In this document: in pieces, positions 35,081 through 47,819 of the stretch
How positions within the stretch are numbered: the first letter of the stretch is position 1
Layout of the letters: the number at the start of each line of letters is the position of its first letter
Assembly (NCBI GenBank): GCA_021613375.1
Contig: CM038704.1
Location: forward strand, 32,178,582 to 32,242,581
Direction: 5' to 3'
Origin: Megaleporinus macrocephalus
Lineage: Eukaryota > Chordata > Actinopteri > Characiformes > Anostomidae
DNA length: 64,000 nucleotides
The notes under the pieces: model-generated
Database searches by the model: none
What the model was told of the DNA's origin: nothing
What the model saw: the letters and a program-made list of their open reading frames with translations, nothing else
Position numbers and translations under genes: made by a program

Positions 35081-36557
35081 CTAAAAAGAAAAAAATAAAT
35101 ATACAATTAAGAATCACTTTATTGTCCAATTTTTTTTAACTCAATAAAAGGTACATTTATTATTAAGCTGAAGGTCATGTGGGACTTGCCTAGGTCTGAC
35201 AGAGACAGATTCATTCATTACAAGTTTGGAATAATTTGTTGTAATAAAAGTTTGTGTTGTTTTATATAAATATGAACTTGAACAATAAAGGTTTAAATAT
35301 ATAATTTATAACTAGGCAACCAAAGATAATCAAGAAATCAATAACTATACCCTGATACATCTACATAGTTCAGCTGGTTCTAAATAATTTTACTTGTAAT
35401 TATTATACAATTATTTTTATTGAAAAGAATAATAATAAAAAAGATTTCAGTTGCTTGAGTACAAACTTACACAACATTGCATGTGGTCCTGCATCACTGC
35501 AATGGGTAAAATATTTTTCTCTAAAACATGTTTCTGTAGAATATGTCTTTAAAGTTCTCCCATTAGTGATTAAAGGGGGTTGTACAATTCCAAGTTTTCC
35601 CAAATGTAGTTATTCAGCAAAGACTGTTTCTTTTATTTTAGGAGCTACAAGGCTAATGTAACTAATATGCAATGCCAAACTGCATGTCTATATTGTTACA
35701 CTTTTGCCTCAAACTGTGTGGGGTTCTTAGGTAATCCTACCCAGACTTGCATATATGTTTTTAAACACTGACAAAATCAGACTTCAGTTGACAGCTCATG
35801 GGCTCTACACATATTTCTTAAGTTTTATTATTTCTTTTGTTCTTGAGACAACACCATATTTATTGAAGCATTCATGCATAATAATACATACAACATTAAA
35901 AACATAAAACAACATTGACAGTGAAAAGTGCAATACAAATACAATTGACTGAACAAATGATTTATGTCAGGATCTGATGAAGCTATACAGTACAGTATTG
36001 TTGTTACAATGCAAGTAGCAATGCACAGAGCGTATGGCAATGGCTACCGGTGCTGTAATGTATGTAGCAATGAAACTTTTATGGCAGTGAATGGCAATAA
36101 GTTTGCTAATAAAGGAATGATGTGCCTCTCTATGTCTGGGAGTTAGGAGTGGAAAGCTTGTGTAAAGGTTAGTGGATATTTGGTGTTTTTGCTGTTTTTG
36201 TGATATTTGTGCTAACAGCTTTACTTTATAACTCTTAAAACACTGACACTTTTACCAGTGAACTTTGAAGGAACTCTAAATGACTCTTCACTCCTTTTAG
36301 GCATAAACTAGCTAGGACACACACTTGCACTTCCATGACAGAAGGCAAAGCTTTCAAAGCTAGAGGTGTTGTTGTGCATATGTATGGTGGGGTCAGAGTA
36401 GTGTTACTACAAATATTTTTATGGATTTATGACATGAATGTCTGACTTTTCATACATTACATAAAAACTGAACACCAGAAAGTACCAATTTACCCTAATG
36501 TCTGTAATTCATTCAAATCAGGCAGAGTGTGTGTGTGTGTGTTTGGCCGGAACATAC
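35081..36557 (-). other. ptprf: intron, w5 to w6
   Basis: 1477 nt of AT-rich sequence with no recognised element except a GT run (36526-36542) just past the w5 donor. Confidence 0.75.
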
Positions 36558-36675
36558 CTGCTCCAGCTGTGGTCACCACTTTAGCTTTACTGCGGGCTCC
36601 ATCCCCTTTAGTAGTGTACGCTGCTACAGTGATGGAGTAGGAGGTCTCCGCCTGCAGGCCTGTGATGAAGGCCTC
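36558..36675 (-). CDS. ptprf: ptprf exon w5: second half of FN5
   Basis: 118 nt, 39 codons plus one base, 16.1 kb downstream of w4 in the transcript. The acceptor is cttcttcctcag and the donor is GTATGT. It encodes [20 protein letters not shown] followed by [10 protein letters not shown], the typical closing half of LAR-family FN5. It joins w4 in phase 0 and ends in phase 1. w4 plus w5 (312 nt) form one symmetrical FN cassette. Confidence 0.95.
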
Positions 36676-38613
36676 CTGAGGAAGAAGAGGAGACAAAATG
36701 GTCAGTGGGTGAAGACACTGCAGCCAATGTATGCACATGCAAGGACTTAACATTAACATTTTTATAAACAAATGCAACAATTCTGTTGATATTTAACTGT
36801 ATTTGCCCTTACAAGGTAATTTACTCCTTTAAACTCTGGATCTTTGATATCATTATAGTTTTAGGATTAGCAGGACACAGTCAGGGATTTAGCCCGCTAC
36901 CCTTAAATAACTGGTGTTAGTACTAAATGATGACATTAGTAACATAATTGCATAAAAAATGCTATATTCAAAGAATGTGTTAAATACATTAACAGATTAT
37001 AGGCTACAACTGATAATTCAGTTCCTAATTCAATTCAGCTCAATTTGCCCACTAGACAAAGTTGAGATTGTGCCCGCTGGAAAATATCAGGACAGCTACC
37101 AGCCTAGATTATATTTAACTTCTTAAACTTACTTGAAATGTATAATCGAAAACATTTTGAAAACATTTACTTGGTAACCACTATTCCATATTTAGCATCT
37201 TCTATAAATTATTCAGTTTCTACAATAATGCTTTCAGCAGCTTTCACAAAACTTGCATGCAGATTAGTTCGCATTCAAAAACTTGGGAGTTTAAACACTG
37301 TTCCAAAAACTCAAATAAGGAAACCCTTTCAACTTTCAACCCTTTCAAGAGTTAGAAATAGCTGGCAGATAAAGAACTGAAGACATCTGATGACTTTCTG
37401 AATGCAGAAATTTATAGCAGCTCTGCAGGAGGGCAACATCAGGCGCCTCAAAATACACAAACTGTGACTCCAACAGCAACACATCTCATTTAAGTTGGCT
37501 TAGGAATAAACTGAATGTTAAAATCATGATGTATTATTAATATTAGCACTATTAGCTTATCTCAATTCCATCCATGCTTGTGTCCTAAACAATGTCAAAA
37601 GGTCTGTGTGAAGACCTGGATATGGTTTGAAAGAAGTTTTAGGGAAATTCTTGGTGGAAATATCTGGGTGACTACTGACATGTAGTGTTTTTTGCAGGTG
37701 GTAACCTTGCTGCTCAGTCCAAACTAAAGAAGCAAAATGTGGACTCCAAACACGTCTTGCCAAGCAGAAAACTGGACTGCTACATTTGATCTTTTAGACG
37801 ACACAGCTTCAGTTTAAAACGCTAGTCCACTGAGCTGCAGGTGTTGTAGCTGATAGAAAGCAGGTGTGTAACAAATGTTCAACTGCATTACAACAAACCA
37901 GATTAATAACAGTAGAATGAGATCAAAGTATTTGTACAGTTTCATTCTGCTGTGTTGGTTCAGCTGCTGGAATGCCTTGTTGTTGTCTACTCCTCTTATT
38001 CGGGAGTTTTAGCATTTTATTTTAGATCAATAAGATCCAGAAGCTAAATGATGCTGGATTCGGTAAGACATCCTGTTGCAATTCTATAAGGAACTCAATG
38101 CTTTGGGAGTCACTAGACTAGACAGAGTGTAACTCTAACAGCTTCTGCTAGGCTTCTTTTACTTCAAATTGAATCATTATTTCTTTACAGTTATGAAACC
38201 TTTATTTGAATGTGGTTTGAGGCTATTCTACACACATACATTTCTTTTCCACAGTCAGTCTCTCACAGCCTTTTACTACCAACCACATCCTTCTTTTTCT
38301 ATTATTAATATCTGAAATTGTTTAAAAAGTGAACATTTACACTCGTATATTTTATACATATTAACCAGACACAGAATTATATATATAAATAATTTTGCAC
38401 TTCCTAATGTAAAACGACCTTCTTTCCCTAATTACAGCTGAGTTTCCCAAGGTCCCAAGGTCAAAGGGAGGAGATGTGAATTATCCCCAGCTTTTAAATA
38501 TTCTTTAAATGCCTCATTATTCTAATGGTAGGTGATCTCAAAGGGGGATTGAGGTACACATTTAAATTAATTTAAAGTTGTTCATTTTGTAACATGAATG
38601 CTTTGGCTTATCG

Positions 38614-38801
38614 TGTGGCTAAACGAAGACAGGGAGTCCATGTAATTTTTGTGTGTCCATAGAATTCTTGTGTAAAACAAACCAGCAATAATAAGCCTCT
38701 CCCCCAAACAAGACCAGAATCAGTCCTGGGTGCAAACTATTTAAAAAGAGTTCCATAAATACACAAGACTTACATGGACTTCCCGTCTTCGTTTAGCCAC
38801 A
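38614..38801. mobile_element. fold-back element with ~41-bp inverted ends
   Basis: The left arm 38614-38654 starts TGTGGCTAAACGAAGAC. The right arm 38761-38801, reverse-complemented, starts TGTGGCTAAACGAAGAC and continues with about four mismatches through AGTCCATGTAA and TTGTGT. The 106-bp interior is non-coding. A 16-bp palindrome, CACTAGTGCACTAGTG, follows at 38805-38820. It is likely a MITE; target duplication not determined. Confidence 0.7.
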
Positions 38802-39279
38802 GTTCACTAGTGCACTAGTGCTAAACTGAAGAAACGAACTTCAGGTATTAAACATGTCTAGGCTGACTGGCTATATCTGTTGTAAACAAAAGGTGTACAT
38901 TTGTTTTATGGTGAAACTTCGCTTTAAGCTTATAAAATCAACCATTCAGACATGAACAACAAACCCACAAAGACAGATATGGTCTTGCCAAAAACAGCCC
39001 AAAATCCCCTTTCGGTTTTAGAATGGAGAGAGATTACCCTCTGTCTTGTGTTGCTTGGGTGATTGATGTACCTATAAAACACTACAAATCCCATAAGCCT
39101 ATGCTTCTGGGCTAGTGTGAGATTTTAGACAGGGACAGCTGGGTTTTGTAGTTGTACTTTTGCTTCTATTGCTTGAGTAACTGTCACACTAAAGGTTTTA
39201 TGACATACAACCTCTCGGTCTAAAGTAGACACACACTCCAGTGGCGATTTCACTCTAACCTGCTGGCTAACTCCCTGCA

Positions 39280-39280
<1 letters not shown>

Positions 39281-39337
<57 letters not shown>
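39281..39337. repeat. (TG)n(GA)n compound microsatellite
   Basis: TG units at 39281-39302 are followed directly by GA units to 39337. They create shadow open frames on both strands. Confidence 0.95.
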
Positions 39338-40379
39338 TGATTTACCTCTCATGCTCTGCTGTAATGTGTCTGTCAGTGTGTTGAGATTAAGTTTCACCTT
39401 TAGAGGTTGCATGTCTACAGCTTATTCAGCTCCATCTTTGGGAATACATATGTATTGGGAATACATGTGGAAAGCCTCTTTCCACAGTGAGGCCACTTTT
39501 CTAATTATGATAGATTTTTTATTGTATGTGACTCTGTTGTGAGATTAAATAGGAAACTGTTGGTTCTCTGCGTGTGAAATATTGTGACTATATGTTGGGC
39601 TGCTAGTGAGCAGTAAGGAGTGAAATAAGAGTAGGGCTAAAGGTTTTGTGATTTGTCAAACCAGTATTGCAACTGCAATTGCAATAAGAAGCAATATGAT
39701 TATTCTCTTTAAATTAAGTTGCAGGCATGTCTTTTTTCCAAGTAAACCAGTGCAGGTTTTAGACTACAACACTGTACGTAGAGTGCCAGACTGCCAGTTT
39801 ACAAGCTCTGTGTAAATAGTAAAGCTTGTTAAAACAAGTATATACAGTTTGTTTTAATTACATGTTACATTGTTTAAACTCAGTGCAGATCTAGCAATTT
39901 GTTATGTGGAGAAGTGAGAACTTCCTACTGTGAAACCATTTCACACCAAACAGCTGCATCTTTCTCGGTATAAAAAAAACGATAAAATGAAAACACTTTT
40001 ATACTTGTTTACCCACCTACAAATATGAAAATCAGATTTGATTCCAGTTTTATAAGACTACTGTGAAAGAGGGTCAATCATATTTTCCCTAATGTATGGT
40101 GAGTGATCCAATCAGAGTCCATGATATCGGTCTCCTTCCTCCTCGTTTAACCGGCCCAAACCCCTGAATAATTGGGACACTTGCATGTCCACGCTGATCA
40201 CAGTAAAACGTAACCTTAAACGTAACACAGTAACCTTAAAGGATTAAGGTGTGAATCAAATGAGTGTTTTATTTCTCCTCTAAACACCGTAACTGTGGCT
40301 GATGGTTATTCAACCCCAGATAAGCTCAGAGCTTCACAAACAACTGCTGCCACCCAAAAGGCTGATCAAAGCTAAAGAA

Positions 40380-40725
40380 GGAAGGTAGATGAAAGATAGA
40401 TGAGAAAGAGAAAGATTAAGAAAGAGTGAGTTAAAAGAGAGCAAAAATAAGAGAGAGAGAAAAGGAAATAGAAAGAGAAAAAAGGATAAAGTGAAATAGG
40501 AGAAAGAGTGATAAAAGAGGGAGAGAGGAGGATGGTGAAAAGGTAAAGACAAAGTGTATGAACAGAAAAGGATATGGAAAGCAAGACAGTGAGTGTGTGT
40601 GAGAGAGAGAAGGAAGAGAGAGAGGGAAGGAGAGAGAAAAAGCAGGAAAGAGAAACTAAGTGAAAAAAGAAAAAGAACAGACACAGTAAGAGAGAGAGTA
40701 GAAGGAGAGAGAGTGAGAGAGACAT
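40380..40725. repeat. GA-rich low-complexity tract
   Basis: Plus-strand purine-rich sequence of irregular AGAGA, AAAGA and GGAAG words. The minus-strand open frames here (40334-40725) are composition artefacts. Confidence 0.85.
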
Positions 40726-40950
40726 TATGAGTATGTGGTGTTGGAGTTCATATTTGTCACTAAACTAGACACACATACATCATCTCCAGCCACACTACAG
40801 CCCACACCACACTAACACACCAGGGCATGTGTGTGTGTGGGAGGTGTTATGTTGTTTGAACTACACATGAACTCCACTTTGAATCCGTTATTCTTTGGTG
40901 CAAAAGCAACTGTCAGTCATTTCTGCTTCTGTGTTACAGCAAACCTCAGA

Positions 40951-40956
40951 GTGTGT

Positions 40957-40996
<40 letters not shown>
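40951..40996. repeat. (GT)n microsatellite
   Basis: About 23 GT units with one AT interruption near 40961. Confidence 0.95.
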
Positions 40997-40997
<1 letters not shown>

Positions 40998-41954
40998 TAC
41001 TGTTTGTGAATCAGATGCCCTACAGGCCACAGCAGCACTCTCCTGACCTCCAGGTGGTAAATCACATATACACCTTCATCATATATTACATATAAACATT
41101 TCAAATCATTTGAAAAAAACAACAACACAGAACTTATACTTTCTGTTCCCACACTGTGTCTACGTGCACTGTATATGATTGAGATGCCACAGCAGTCTGA
41201 ATGTGACCCAGCTGACCTGCGTATGTATGAGCTGACTCTTAAATGAAAAAGTATCCATATCCTCCATTTTTCTTTAGGTTCTTGAGGTTTGTGTTGCTGT
41301 ATATACCAAAACTACTCATAATTCACATCACATGTCCATTTCAGAACTTTTCTTGATCCCGTATTATAAAAGTGGATAGTTTTGTTACTGTGTCTTTAAC
41401 ATTAATGCATGTAAACAAGCTTTGTTCACATGGAATGGCATTTACTAAGCCTGATTCAAAAAGCAGTCCAGGCAGAAACACTCTTTATACCTGTAACATA
41501 AATATTTGGAGCTACACTGCTGTAAGCTGAATAGGTGGATGTGTGTAAATGTGGTGGTTTTTGTAACTTCATAAAAACTCTTAATTAAAAATTATTTATA
41601 TGGACTGGATGATGCTGGATGAAGGGTGTACTTTAACAGTGTTGATATATTCTATATAATATCTTATATAAAAAAAACAGTGTGTGTGTCTGTGTGTACA
41701 CTTGTGTGTGAACTGCTCTGTTTTTTTAGCTTTCAATGACATTAGCAATTGTTTAGGGACACTTTTTTATTATTGTTTATTTATTTCATTTAGACATGTA
41801 GGTAGGTTCCATGAGTTTTTATTTCTTTTTTTCCTGAATAAAGGAAATAAATTCTTTTTTTTGCATACAAAATAATAGGACTGGGACGGGATTAGGCCTG
41901 GGTAATATGAGAAATTAATTTATCCATGTATTTATTCATTTACTCATCATGTAA

Positions 41955-42062
41955 ACTGCTCATCCTTCTGGGTCATGTGGGGTGCTGAGGCCTATCCTAC
42001 TGCTCATTGATCATAAGGTAGAAAACACCTTGGATAAGTCGCCGGACACACACACCCATAGC
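41955..42062 (+). repeat. dispersed fish repeat fragment
   Basis: 'catccttctgggtcatgtgg', 'ggtgctgaggcctatcctac' and 'cttggataagtcgccggaca' match a dispersed repeat I know from many fish genomes, which ends in a CACACA run. The L2 LINE begins directly after it. Confidence 0.5.
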
Positions 42063-42064
42063 CA

Positions 42065-44405
42065 CAGATACATTGTTTTCTTCACTCTCATCTGCAGTTA
42101 ACCTTCTGTGTCCTCTTTCCTCCAGGCCAGCTAGATCCTCTCCACCTGTCCCGTGGCTGACTGAAGTCCTACGCAGCAACCGGAGAGAGCTAAGGAAGGC
42201 AGAGAGGAAGTGGAGGAAGTCCCACCTTGACTCTGACCTACACTCCTACCAAGCTCTCCTCTACAAGTTCTCAACGGAGGTTACTGCTGCCAAGTCATCC
42301 TTCTACAAGGAGAAACTGGAAGCATCATCATCTGATCCACGCAAGCTCTTTAGTATTTTCTCCTCTTATCTCAAACCCCCCTCTCCCCCACCACCCTCTT
42401 CCCTTACCCCAGAGGATTTTGTCACCTTCTTTGAGGAGAAGGTTAACAAAATCCGCCAGTCGTTTTCCTCTTGCTCCACTTCCCTCACCAATACTCATTC
42501 TCTTGCCAATAATTCCTTAACATGCTTCTCTCCTCTTTCCACAGACAAGGTCCTACAGCTACTTAAATCCAGCAACCCGACCACCTGCCCACTGGATCCC
42601 ATTCCATCCACACTCTTCCAGACAGTCTCCATGGATCTGCTGCCCTTCATCACATTCATCATAAACAGCTCCTTGTCATCAGGACGGGTCCCAGCCGCAT
42701 TCAAGACTGCCAGAGTGGTTCCAATTCTGAAGAAGCCCACACTGGACAGCTCAGATGTCTGCAACTACCGGCCGGTATCACTCCTTTCTTTTCTATAAAA
42801 AATTCTTGAGCGTGCTGTTTATAACCAACTGTCCCTCTTTCTCACCCAGAACCTGCTCCAGGACCCCAACCAGTCCGGCTTCAAACCAGCGCACTCAACA
42901 GAAACAGCCCTCATAGCAGTGACTGAGAAGCTCCAGACTGCAAGATCATCCAAACTGTCATCGGTTGTGATCCTTCTGGACCTCTCTGCAGCTTTCGACA
43001 CGGTGAACCACAAGATCCTTCTATCCGTCCTCGCTGACTTGGGAATCACGGGCTCTGCATGGAAGTGGTTTGAGTCCTATCTAGAGGGGCGGTCTTACCA
43101 GGTAACATGGAGAGGGTCTACATCTGCTCCTTGCAGGCTCCTTACTGGTGTCCCTCAAGGCTCAGTGCTAGGTCCACTCCTCTTTTCACTCTACACCCGT
43201 TCTCTTGGTGATGTAATTACCTCTCATGGTTTCTCTTACCACTGCTATGCTGATGACACTCAACTAATGCTTTCCTTCCCACCATCTGACACTCAGGTTT
43301 GCAGTCGTATCTCTGCATGTCTGACCGACATCTCTTCATGGATGACAGCTCATCATCTGAAGCTCAATCCCAGCAAGACTGAGCTGCTGTTCATCCCTGG
43401 AACTACAGGTCCTCAGCAAGATCTTGCCATCTCATTCGAGAACTCTTTGATTGTTCCATCTAAAGATGCAAGAAATCTTGGGGTGACTCTGGATGACCAG
43501 TTATCGTTCTCAGCCCATATTACGAACCTGACTCGGTCATGCAGATACATTCTCCACAACATCAGACGCATCCGACCCTTCCTCTCTCAGGAGGCCTCCC
43601 AGGTGCTCGTCCAGTCTCTTGTCATTTCAAGGCTGGACTACTGCAACTCACTCCTGGCTGGTCTTCCTCTGCAGGCCATCAGGCCCTTACAACTGATCCA
43701 GAATGCAGCAGCACGGCTCGTCTTCAATCTTCCCAAGTTCACTCATGTCACACCACTGCTGCGCTCCCTTCACTGGCTTCCTGTAGCTGCTCGCATTCAG
43801 TTTAAAGTTCTGATGCTTGCCTACAAAGCCAAGAATGGACCAGCTCCTCCTTACCTTATGGCAATGGTCAAAAGTCGAACCGCACCTCGAGCCCTTCGGG
43901 CTTCAAGTACGGCTCGGCTTGACCCGCCATCACTTAAGATTCATGGAAGACACGCAACAAAACGCTTCTCTGTCCTGGCACCCAGATGGTGGAACGAACT
44001 TCCACTGGCTGTCCGAACAGCGAACTCTCTCGCGGTCTTCAAACGCAGACTGAAGACCCATCTCTTTGTAAAGCACTTATAATCACTAATATACTAAAGT
44101 ATGGTATAAACTGTAATTGCACTTTATCTTCTAGGAGCACTGGCTAAGTACTGCACTTGTACTGTATGTAGTCTTGTATTTGTTCTCTTCTCTGTAGGTG
44201 TTCCAGTCTTGCTAGGTATTGCATTGTCTTTTTTCTAGGTATCAGCACTGGCCCTGTGTTTATGGCAGTGTTTGAGTATAGAGTGGTTTGGACTTAATCC
44301 TGTTGTACTAGATAGAGATTCATACTCTAACCAACACTAAGCACTTTTGTAAGTCGCTCTGGATAAGAGCGTCTGCTAAATGCCGTAAACGTAAACGTAA
44401 ACGTA
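42065..44405 (+). mobile_element. 5'-truncated L2-clade LINE
   Basis: About 2.3 kb, from within ORF2 to the 3' tail. It lacks the endonuclease region, as expected for 5' truncation during target-primed reverse transcription. The 3' end has the conserved hairpin CGCTCTGGATAAGAGCG at 44355-44371, followed by 'tctgctaaatgc' and a (CGTAAA)n tail to 44405. That hairpin plus short tandem tail is what L2-type reverse transcriptases recognise. Good preservation suggests a recent insertion relative to the other relics here. Orientation is opposite to ptprf. Confidence 0.88.
42073..44082 (+). pseudogene. L2 LINE reverse transcriptase, one nonsense codon
   Basis: A continuous reading frame is broken only by TAA at 42796-42798, between YRPVSLLSFL and KILERAVYNQL, where a serine codon is usual (one-base change). 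Before the stop: PWLTEVLRSNRRELRKAERK and NYRPVSLL. After it: motif A LLDLSAAFDTVNH (about 42970-43010), motif B GVPQGSVLGPLLF, the catalytic YADDTQL (about 43245-43265), LKLNPSKTELL, and the C-terminal SLHWLPVAARIQFK and APRWWNELPLAVR. The frame ends at TAA 44080-44082. The endonuclease domain is absent. It is a dead copy of a retrotransposon enzyme, not a host gene. Confidence 0.9.
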
Positions 44406-44528
44406 CACACACTGATGCCTAGGAATAATTTAGTTCTCTCTTATTCTCGTATTTTATTTAACAGCACCTACAGAGGCACTTTCTATAAGCACTTTATGAA
44501 GACACCTGCGAAAACTGCCGCACACATG

Positions 44529-44550
44529 CACACACACACACACACACACG
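44529..44550. repeat. (CA)n microsatellite
   Basis: About 11 CA units, shortly after the LINE tail. Confidence 0.9.
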
Positions 44551-45878
44551 CTAATCTTTTACAAATCATTCTGTATAAATATTTCAACAGCTGAATTATT
44601 TCACAGCAGTGAGAAGAGTAGCAATATTGAGTCCCAACGTGCTTCTTTTATCAAAGCAGTAGTTTGTCTATGAATCAAATTCCCCCCTTTATTCCATAAG
44701 TAGTTGATCAGAAGAAGTGTGGGTACTTCAGCAATTAGACTTGCAATGAGACTGCAGCTAACATGTAATGGAGGCCTTTATCCCACCCATTAATATAGTG
44801 TAAATTGCTTGCATAAATTATGACAAACCACGTCAGGTTTTAATCTCAAATAGACTTTCCTATGTGCTTTTAATAAACTGTCCACACAGTCCATGACTTT
44901 TTTTATAATGTGCGCAGTGCCAAGTATTGAGATATAAGTGCTTAGCTACATTAGCCTCATAGCTCCAAATCAAAAGTAAAGCAGCCTAAATAATACACCC
45001 AGCATCAGACTGCACTTTTCACTGAACTATTACTCAAGGAGTTGAAGGAAGAATGCATTCATTTGTCAAATGAAGGAGCATTCAGTATAATTTTTTTTGC
45101 TGTCTTAAACTCTGAGATAAGGCTGATAAATGTGACAGCTGCCGGCTCAGTAATGCACTCAGACTAATGTACCTGATTGTGATGAAAATCCCTGCAAAAT
45201 CAGACAGAAAACAATGATGCATTTGTTGCTTCAACATGATCTTATTTTTGAAGATGATTTTTCTCTTTAATCTTCCATTTAACTTGTCATACTTGTAAGC
45301 TAAGTGCACTATCCAGTTCAGGCCTGAGAAGGATGGATTCTCTGTTAAGTCTTGGTTCCAGTTAGTGTTTCTTTCACATGTTCGCACTCTAAATACTGTC
45401 TCCTTATAACTATCATAAATACTTTCATTGAAAAATATGTCTTGAAGCAAAATGATATCTGTTCATCACGTTTAATGAACCCAAGGCTTATACCATTGCT
45501 GACCAAAAGCCAAAAACATCTAGATGACTTTTGGGATAATATTCTGTAGACTGATAAGTCAAAGGTGGAATATTTTATAAGACATGAACAACATTGCACC
45601 ATAAGAACATTATACCAACAGTCATGGCACTGTACTGTGATTGCTGTTCTGCTTTTGCAGGACCTGGACACATTTTCATTATTGGTGGAACCATGAATTC
45701 TGCTCTCTGTCAGAAAATCGTGAATAAGAATATCTGTCTGTCAGTTTGTGACCCAAAGCTCAAGCAGAGGTGGGTTATGCAGGTTTTTGTAAAGTTTCAA
45801 CAACGTTTCAAGACGTGCTGCATTAGGACGCTGCACCTGTATTTCTGGAAGGCTGTAGAAGGACAATGTCTGTGAGTT

Positions 45879-47257
45879 AACATTCGCTTAGAATATACAG
45901 AAGATCAAAACAGCATGAAGTCTGTTGAAGAGTTTGATGAAGAGAAAAAGAGTCTGATGAAGAGAGAAAGAGAGCATGTCATTTTGCTTGATGAACTCTT
46001 AGACTGGCTTTACATAGCAGAAACCAAAGTGCATGGAACACATTCATTAGGTATTTTTCACCATAAATTATACATATAATTATATTATATATTATATATT
46101 ATATTTATATTATTTATATATTATATTTTATTTTATATTATTATATTTCATTCACATTAATGTTTCAGCTTAATATCAGCCAATTTTAAAAGCGATATGA
46201 CAATTTAACTACACAAATACTGTCATCATATTTCATCATTCAGCAAAAAAAAATTTAAACATTCACTTGGAATATACAGAAGATCAAAACAGCATGAAGT
46301 CTGACTATGAGAAAGATTCCTACTGCAACAGTCACAGGTATGACACGAATGAGGCCTTAAAGTTTGCTGACGTTTCCCTGCGAAATATGCTTTAGTTCTG
46401 ATGTAGTCCTCGGTATTAACCCTTATAAATCAACTCTGTATAAATTAAACTCTGGTACAATTAAAAGCTAGATGCACAGCTCTATCTGAGTTATTTTACG
46501 GTATCCAGAGGTTTTGAACATAAACACACTCTCAACTGTGAAGTAAACATTACAGTTTAAATTGACGGTAAGATGCAAATAACACCAAGACTGCTGAATT
46601 AAAGAGAACAACCTGGGACATTTCTGTTTGGTCGCTGTCAAATTCATCAAACTGCAAAGAAACACTGTAATGGTTTAATGAAATATGAGAACGTCAGTGA
46701 TGGACAAAATGTGAGTAAATAGGTGTGTGTTCGTGGAAGTGGGGGTGGCTGCAGTCTGGCTAATAGAGGCTTTTAGCCCTCTAAAAGGGAGGAAAAGGGC
46801 TTAGAAAAACAATGATTCTAAACACTTGCGGAATGATATGACAATTTAACTGCACAAATAGTGTCATCATATTTCATCATTTGCCAAAGCACATCATAAA
46901 AAGGTGGGAGAGTTGGGCGGTGTCTCGTCTGTCAGTGAGGAATGTGTGGTATTCACGCCATCGCTCAATACACTCTTTTGTTATTGTGAGGAGCCATGAG
47001 TGTTACAGCAAAATTACTGCCTTCTTCCCATTTATAGACAGAGAGCGAGAGAGAGAACGAGAGACTGATAGAGAGATTGAGAAGGGGGGAGATTGAGAAA
47101 AAGAGAGTGAGAGATATACTTTAAAAAGAAATAGATAGATCTTATTTTACATTTCATTCACATTAATGGTTCAGCTTAATATCAGCCAATTTTAAAAGCG
47201 ATATGACAATTTAACTACACAAATATTCATCATATTTCATAATTTTGCAAAAAAAAG
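45879..47257. repeat. dispersed direct duplications
   Basis: Block B (starting 'aacattcgcttagaatatac') occurs at 45879-45924 and 46258-46302 with only a few differences. Block A (tttcattcacattaatg...aattttaaaagcgatatgac) occurs at 46145-46251 and 47152-47257, with a partial copy at 46831-46889. A short 'gagagttggg' motif follows the second and third A copies. An AT-only stretch lies at 46070-46145. I recognise no transposon. Confidence 0.75.
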
Positions 47258-47819
47258 GAGAGTTGGGGGGGTCTGTATCGGTCAGGCCTTGGTAGATTCA
47301 AGTTGGAACAAAGCCTGGAGCAGAGCTAATGACCACTGCAATATGTGGTCTCAACCTGTTTAATAACAGATGGATTTTAATCTGAGGAAAAATCCTTGGA
47401 CACAGTCATGCATACACACCCCTGACAGAACCTTGGGCAGAGTCTCTGTTTTATATTCTGTGCACCATGTGGGCTGTGGGTGCCGAGCTTTGTGTTTTCA
47501 GCAGATAGCTCTCCTCCTACGCTAAGACCCTCTGTGTTTCTCTCACTCTCTCGCTTTCTGTCTCTCTCTCAGTGACCCGGTCAGAAAACACACACTCTGT
47601 GCTGGGGGAAACGCACATCAGCGTCTGACAACATCTCTACATCTCTTATCAGATCAGACATGCTTCAGAGACCCTCACTCTCTCCTGTATAGATGCACAT
47701 GTTCAATAGGCCCCTCAAATTCAAAAACAAAAGTCTCACTACCAATTTTCCACCCCCATAACCCCCTATTCCAACATCAGCCAGTTCCTCACAAACAAAA
47801 ACAGACAAAACTACTCCGA

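Noticed and set aside
40334..40725. Overlapping Ser/Leu-rich minus-strand frames resembling membrane proteins
   Set aside because: They derive from a GA-rich low-complexity tract.
45082..45875. Several 90-120-codon frames on both strands near 45.1-45.9 kb
   Set aside because: No family resemblance and mutually overlapping; the region continues into non-coding duplications.
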